The notes beneath the pieces are model-generated. The model was not told where the DNA came from. It worked only from the letters and a program-made list of their open reading frames with translations, and ran no database searches. 7,478 nucleotides of DNA, taken from NCBI GenBank assembly GCA_959599635.1, contig CAUGJN010000092.1, positions 1-7,478 on the forward strand. The letters run 5' to 3'. The DNA is from an uncultured Collinsella sp. (lineage in GTDB: Bacteria > Actinomycetota > Coriobacteriia > Coriobacteriales > Coriobacteriaceae). How positions within the stretch are numbered: the stretch's first letter is position 1; the number at the start of each line of letters is the position of its first letter. Position numbers and translations under genes: made by a program. This document shows positions 6,204 to 7,478 of this stretch, piece after piece.

Positions 6204-7012
6204 GCGCGCGCCAGCCAGGTGCGCATCTCGTTCTTTAGGCGCTCCCAGGTCGCTTGCGTAGCGGGATCGGTAAAGGGGCGCGTAATGCCAAAGGGCGCGT
6301 CGAGCAGGCGGTAGATATCGCCCTGTTCGCGCGCCGACGCGCGGCTTGCCGGATAGACAAGCTCAAACATAAAGCAGATGAGTCCCACCAGGTAGTCTGC
6401 GGGCTCGTCGCGTTCATCGCGTGCGACGCAGCGGTGCTCGTCAAAGGCGGCAAGTGTCGGCGACGAGAAACGGCTGCCGAGAAACGTCTGCTCGTTCACC
6501 TTGAGGATGGTGTCGACGGTGCTGTCGGCGATGGTGCGCATAATGTCGATTTTGTCGCCATCACGCACGATATCGCAGAAGCGTCGTGTACGCTCGTCGA
6601 GTTGTGCCGGCAGGCGAAAGTCGCTGTGATAGGCAATGCTCGCTCGGATGAGTTCATCTTCTGCCGGGTCATCGATAAAATCGCGAATGTTTGTCGTGGC
6701 GGGTGCATCGGCGGGATTCTCGCCAAAAAGCACCTCGACGCCCAACGCCGCATGGCTCATGCTCTCGGCATCCTTAAACGTGTCCCAGCGCCGCAGCTGC
6801 TCAAAGCGGCCCATATCGTGTAACAGGCCGCAAAGCCATGCCAGGTCAATATCTTCTGACGACCAGCTCTGCTCGCGCGCTACGGCATCGCATGCCTCGG
6901 CCACGTGGTACGTATGCTCGATTTTAAGCGCGATGCGTGGGTTGGTTGCGTCGTAGGCATCGGTGTAGCTTTTGAAGGCCGCGCGCGCCTGGTCTCGATC
7001 GATAGCTGTCAT
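6200..7012 (-). CDS. HD-domain phosphohydrolase
   Basis: A 270-aa soluble protein with the HD superfamily metal-binding residues in order: EHTYHV (H33, H36), LLHDMGRF (H65-D66), SHAALGVEVLF (H87), IAYHS (H129) and RDGDKIDIMR (D151, D153). HD proteins hydrolyse phosphate esters of nucleotides or related compounds, using a divalent metal. The particular substrate cannot be read here. The pattern with a helical C-terminal half (190-270) resembles uncharacterised HD proteins rather than RelA/SpoT or dGTPases. SD AGGAAG lies five bases before the ATG. It is convergent with etfA, shares its stop region, and is divergent from the azlC gene, so it is probably a single-gene transcript unrelated to its neighbours. 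Confidence 0.88.
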   Translation of the reverse strand: MTAIDRDQARAAFKSYTDAYDATNPRIALKIEHTYHVAEACDAVAREQSWSSEDIDLAWLCGLLHDMGRFEQLRRWDTFKDAESMSHAALGVEVLFGENPADAPATTNIRDFIDDPAEDELIRASIAYHSDFRLPAQLDERTRRFCDIVRDGDKIDIMRTIADSTVDTILKVNEQTFLGSRFSSPTLAAFDEHRCVARDERDEPADYLVGLICFMFELVYPASRASAREQGDIYRLLDAPFGITRPFTDPATQATWERLKNEMRTWLARA

Positions 7013-7043
7013 AATGACTTCCTAAAAAGTTGTGTCTTTCGAT

Positions 7044-7079
7044 CCGGTGGCAATTGTAGGCGAACTTTATTGCCGCCGG
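7044..7079. repeat. Inverted repeat in the HD gene/azlC divergent region, operator candidate
   Basis: Arms CCGGTGGCAAT (7044-7054) and ATTGCCGCCGG (7069-7079) pair over 11 bases with one T-G mismatch, around a 14-base spacer. It lies midway between two divergent start codons and its left arm overlaps a good minus-strand -10 box. No T-run follows, so a terminator is unlikely; a repressor operator is the simplest reading. Confidence 0.45.
7053..7058 (-). promoter_or_regulatory. Possible -10 box (TACAAT) for the HD-domain gene
   Basis: On the minus strand TACAAT matches the SigA -10 consensus at 5 of 6 bases and sits about 40 bases before the ATG at 7012. The -35 region at the normal distance is poor (AACCGG), so the promoter may be weak or activator-dependent. 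Confidence 0.35.
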
Positions 7080-7138
7080 TTGATATTTCTGCTGCGTTGC
7101 GAGGCGCGCTGCAGACGACTTACCAGAATGGGAGTGGC

Positions 7139-7478
7139 ATGGTCCTTAGGATCTTTAAAATCGTCTGGCCAGTGATGCTTACCTATGTTGCAATAGGCGC
7201 GCCGTGCGGAATGATCATGGGGCAGACGGGAATGGAGCCCTGGATGGTCTTTGCTCTGAGCAGCACGTTTGTGACGGGCAGCGGACAGTTTATGGTCTGC
7301 AATCTGTGGCTGGCAGGTGTGCCTGCGGCGTCGATTATCGCAAGCGTCGCCGCAATCTCCTCGCGCTTTGCTCTTTACTCGGCATCGATTGCACCGCATC
7401 TGACGGGTGCCTCGAAGCGTCAGACGCTGGCTGTTGCCGCGACGCTTACCGAGGAGGCATATGGCATCTCGCTTGCCA
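7139..7478 (+). CDS. azlC: AzlC-family branched-chain amino acid exporter subunit, 3' truncated
   Basis: The first 113 codons of a membrane protein that continues past the right edge. The visible part contains hydrophobic segments at about 9-27 (VWPVMLTYVAIGAPCG) and 33-60, the family pattern TGSGQFMVCNLWLAG (46-60, compare AGASQF in AzlC), and SSRFALYSASIAPHL (75-89, compare NLRHLLYSASLAP), then TLTEEAYGI (103-111, compare LTDETF). AzlC/YgaZ works with the small AzlD/YgaH partner to export branched-chain amino acids, so an azlD gene is expected just downstream. The ATG at 7139 has GGGAG four bases upstream; no better in-frame start is present before it. It is transcribed divergently from the HD-domain gene. 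Confidence 0.85.
   Translation, partial: MVLRIFKIVWPVMLTYVAIGAPCGMIMGQTGMEPWMVFALSSTFVTGSGQFMVCNLWLAGVPAASIIASVAAISSRFALYSASIAPHLTGASKRQTLAVAATLTEEAYGISLA

Noticed and set aside
7067..7399. A minus-strand open frame opposite the start of azlC
   Set aside because: The plus strand has the AzlC motifs and a good start site; the reverse product is arginine/histidine-rich with no domain.

Overview
The window looks like chromosome of an anaerobic, high-G+C Gram-positive bacterium. The best guess is a Coriobacteriia member such as Collinsella. This is inferred from the G+C-rich coding style, strong purine Shine-Dalgarno (SD) sites, a sortase-type C-terminus close to LAxTG, and an electron-transferring flavoprotein (ETF) carrying a ferredoxin domain. 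Only protein motifs were read, so the taxon is an inference.

Left block (1-2231, all minus strand): five tightly packed small genes read from right to left. They are a 98-aa cytosolic-looking protein, a 169-aa protein with one N-terminal membrane anchor, a 199-aa secreted beta-rich protein with WxL-like tryptophan motifs, a very small secreted protein with a sortase-like C-terminus, and a secreted cysteine-rich protein cut by the window edge. They overlap or lie within about 90 bases of each other and so look like one operon for a cell-surface assembly. None has a function I can name. The set recalls the Csc/WxL surface-complex operons of Firmicutes. This is the least explained part of the window.

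Centre (2232-2577): a 346-base, AT-richer divergent control region with a cluster of TGAC repeats and a possible forward promoter. From 2578 to 6203 the plus strand carries three coupled genes: a GlcD/D-lactate-dehydrogenase-type FAD oxidoreductase, EtfB, and EtfA with an N-terminal 2[4Fe-4S] ferredoxin domain. This is the architecture of the electron-confurcating lactate dehydrogenase LctBCD of Acetobacterium woodii. The expected role is oxidation of a 2-hydroxy acid, with electrons passed through ETF to NAD+ at the expense of reduced ferredoxin. The substrate is not proven, because no permease or racemase is present here.

Right block: a minus-strand HD-domain phosphohydrolase (6200-7012) converges on etfA, and the two stop codons share one CTAG. 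Divergent from it, after 126 bases containing a good inverted repeat, begins a plus-strand AzlC-family branched-chain amino-acid exporter subunit cut by the right edge. No RNA genes, insertion sequences, CRISPR arrays or convincing rho-independent terminators were seen.
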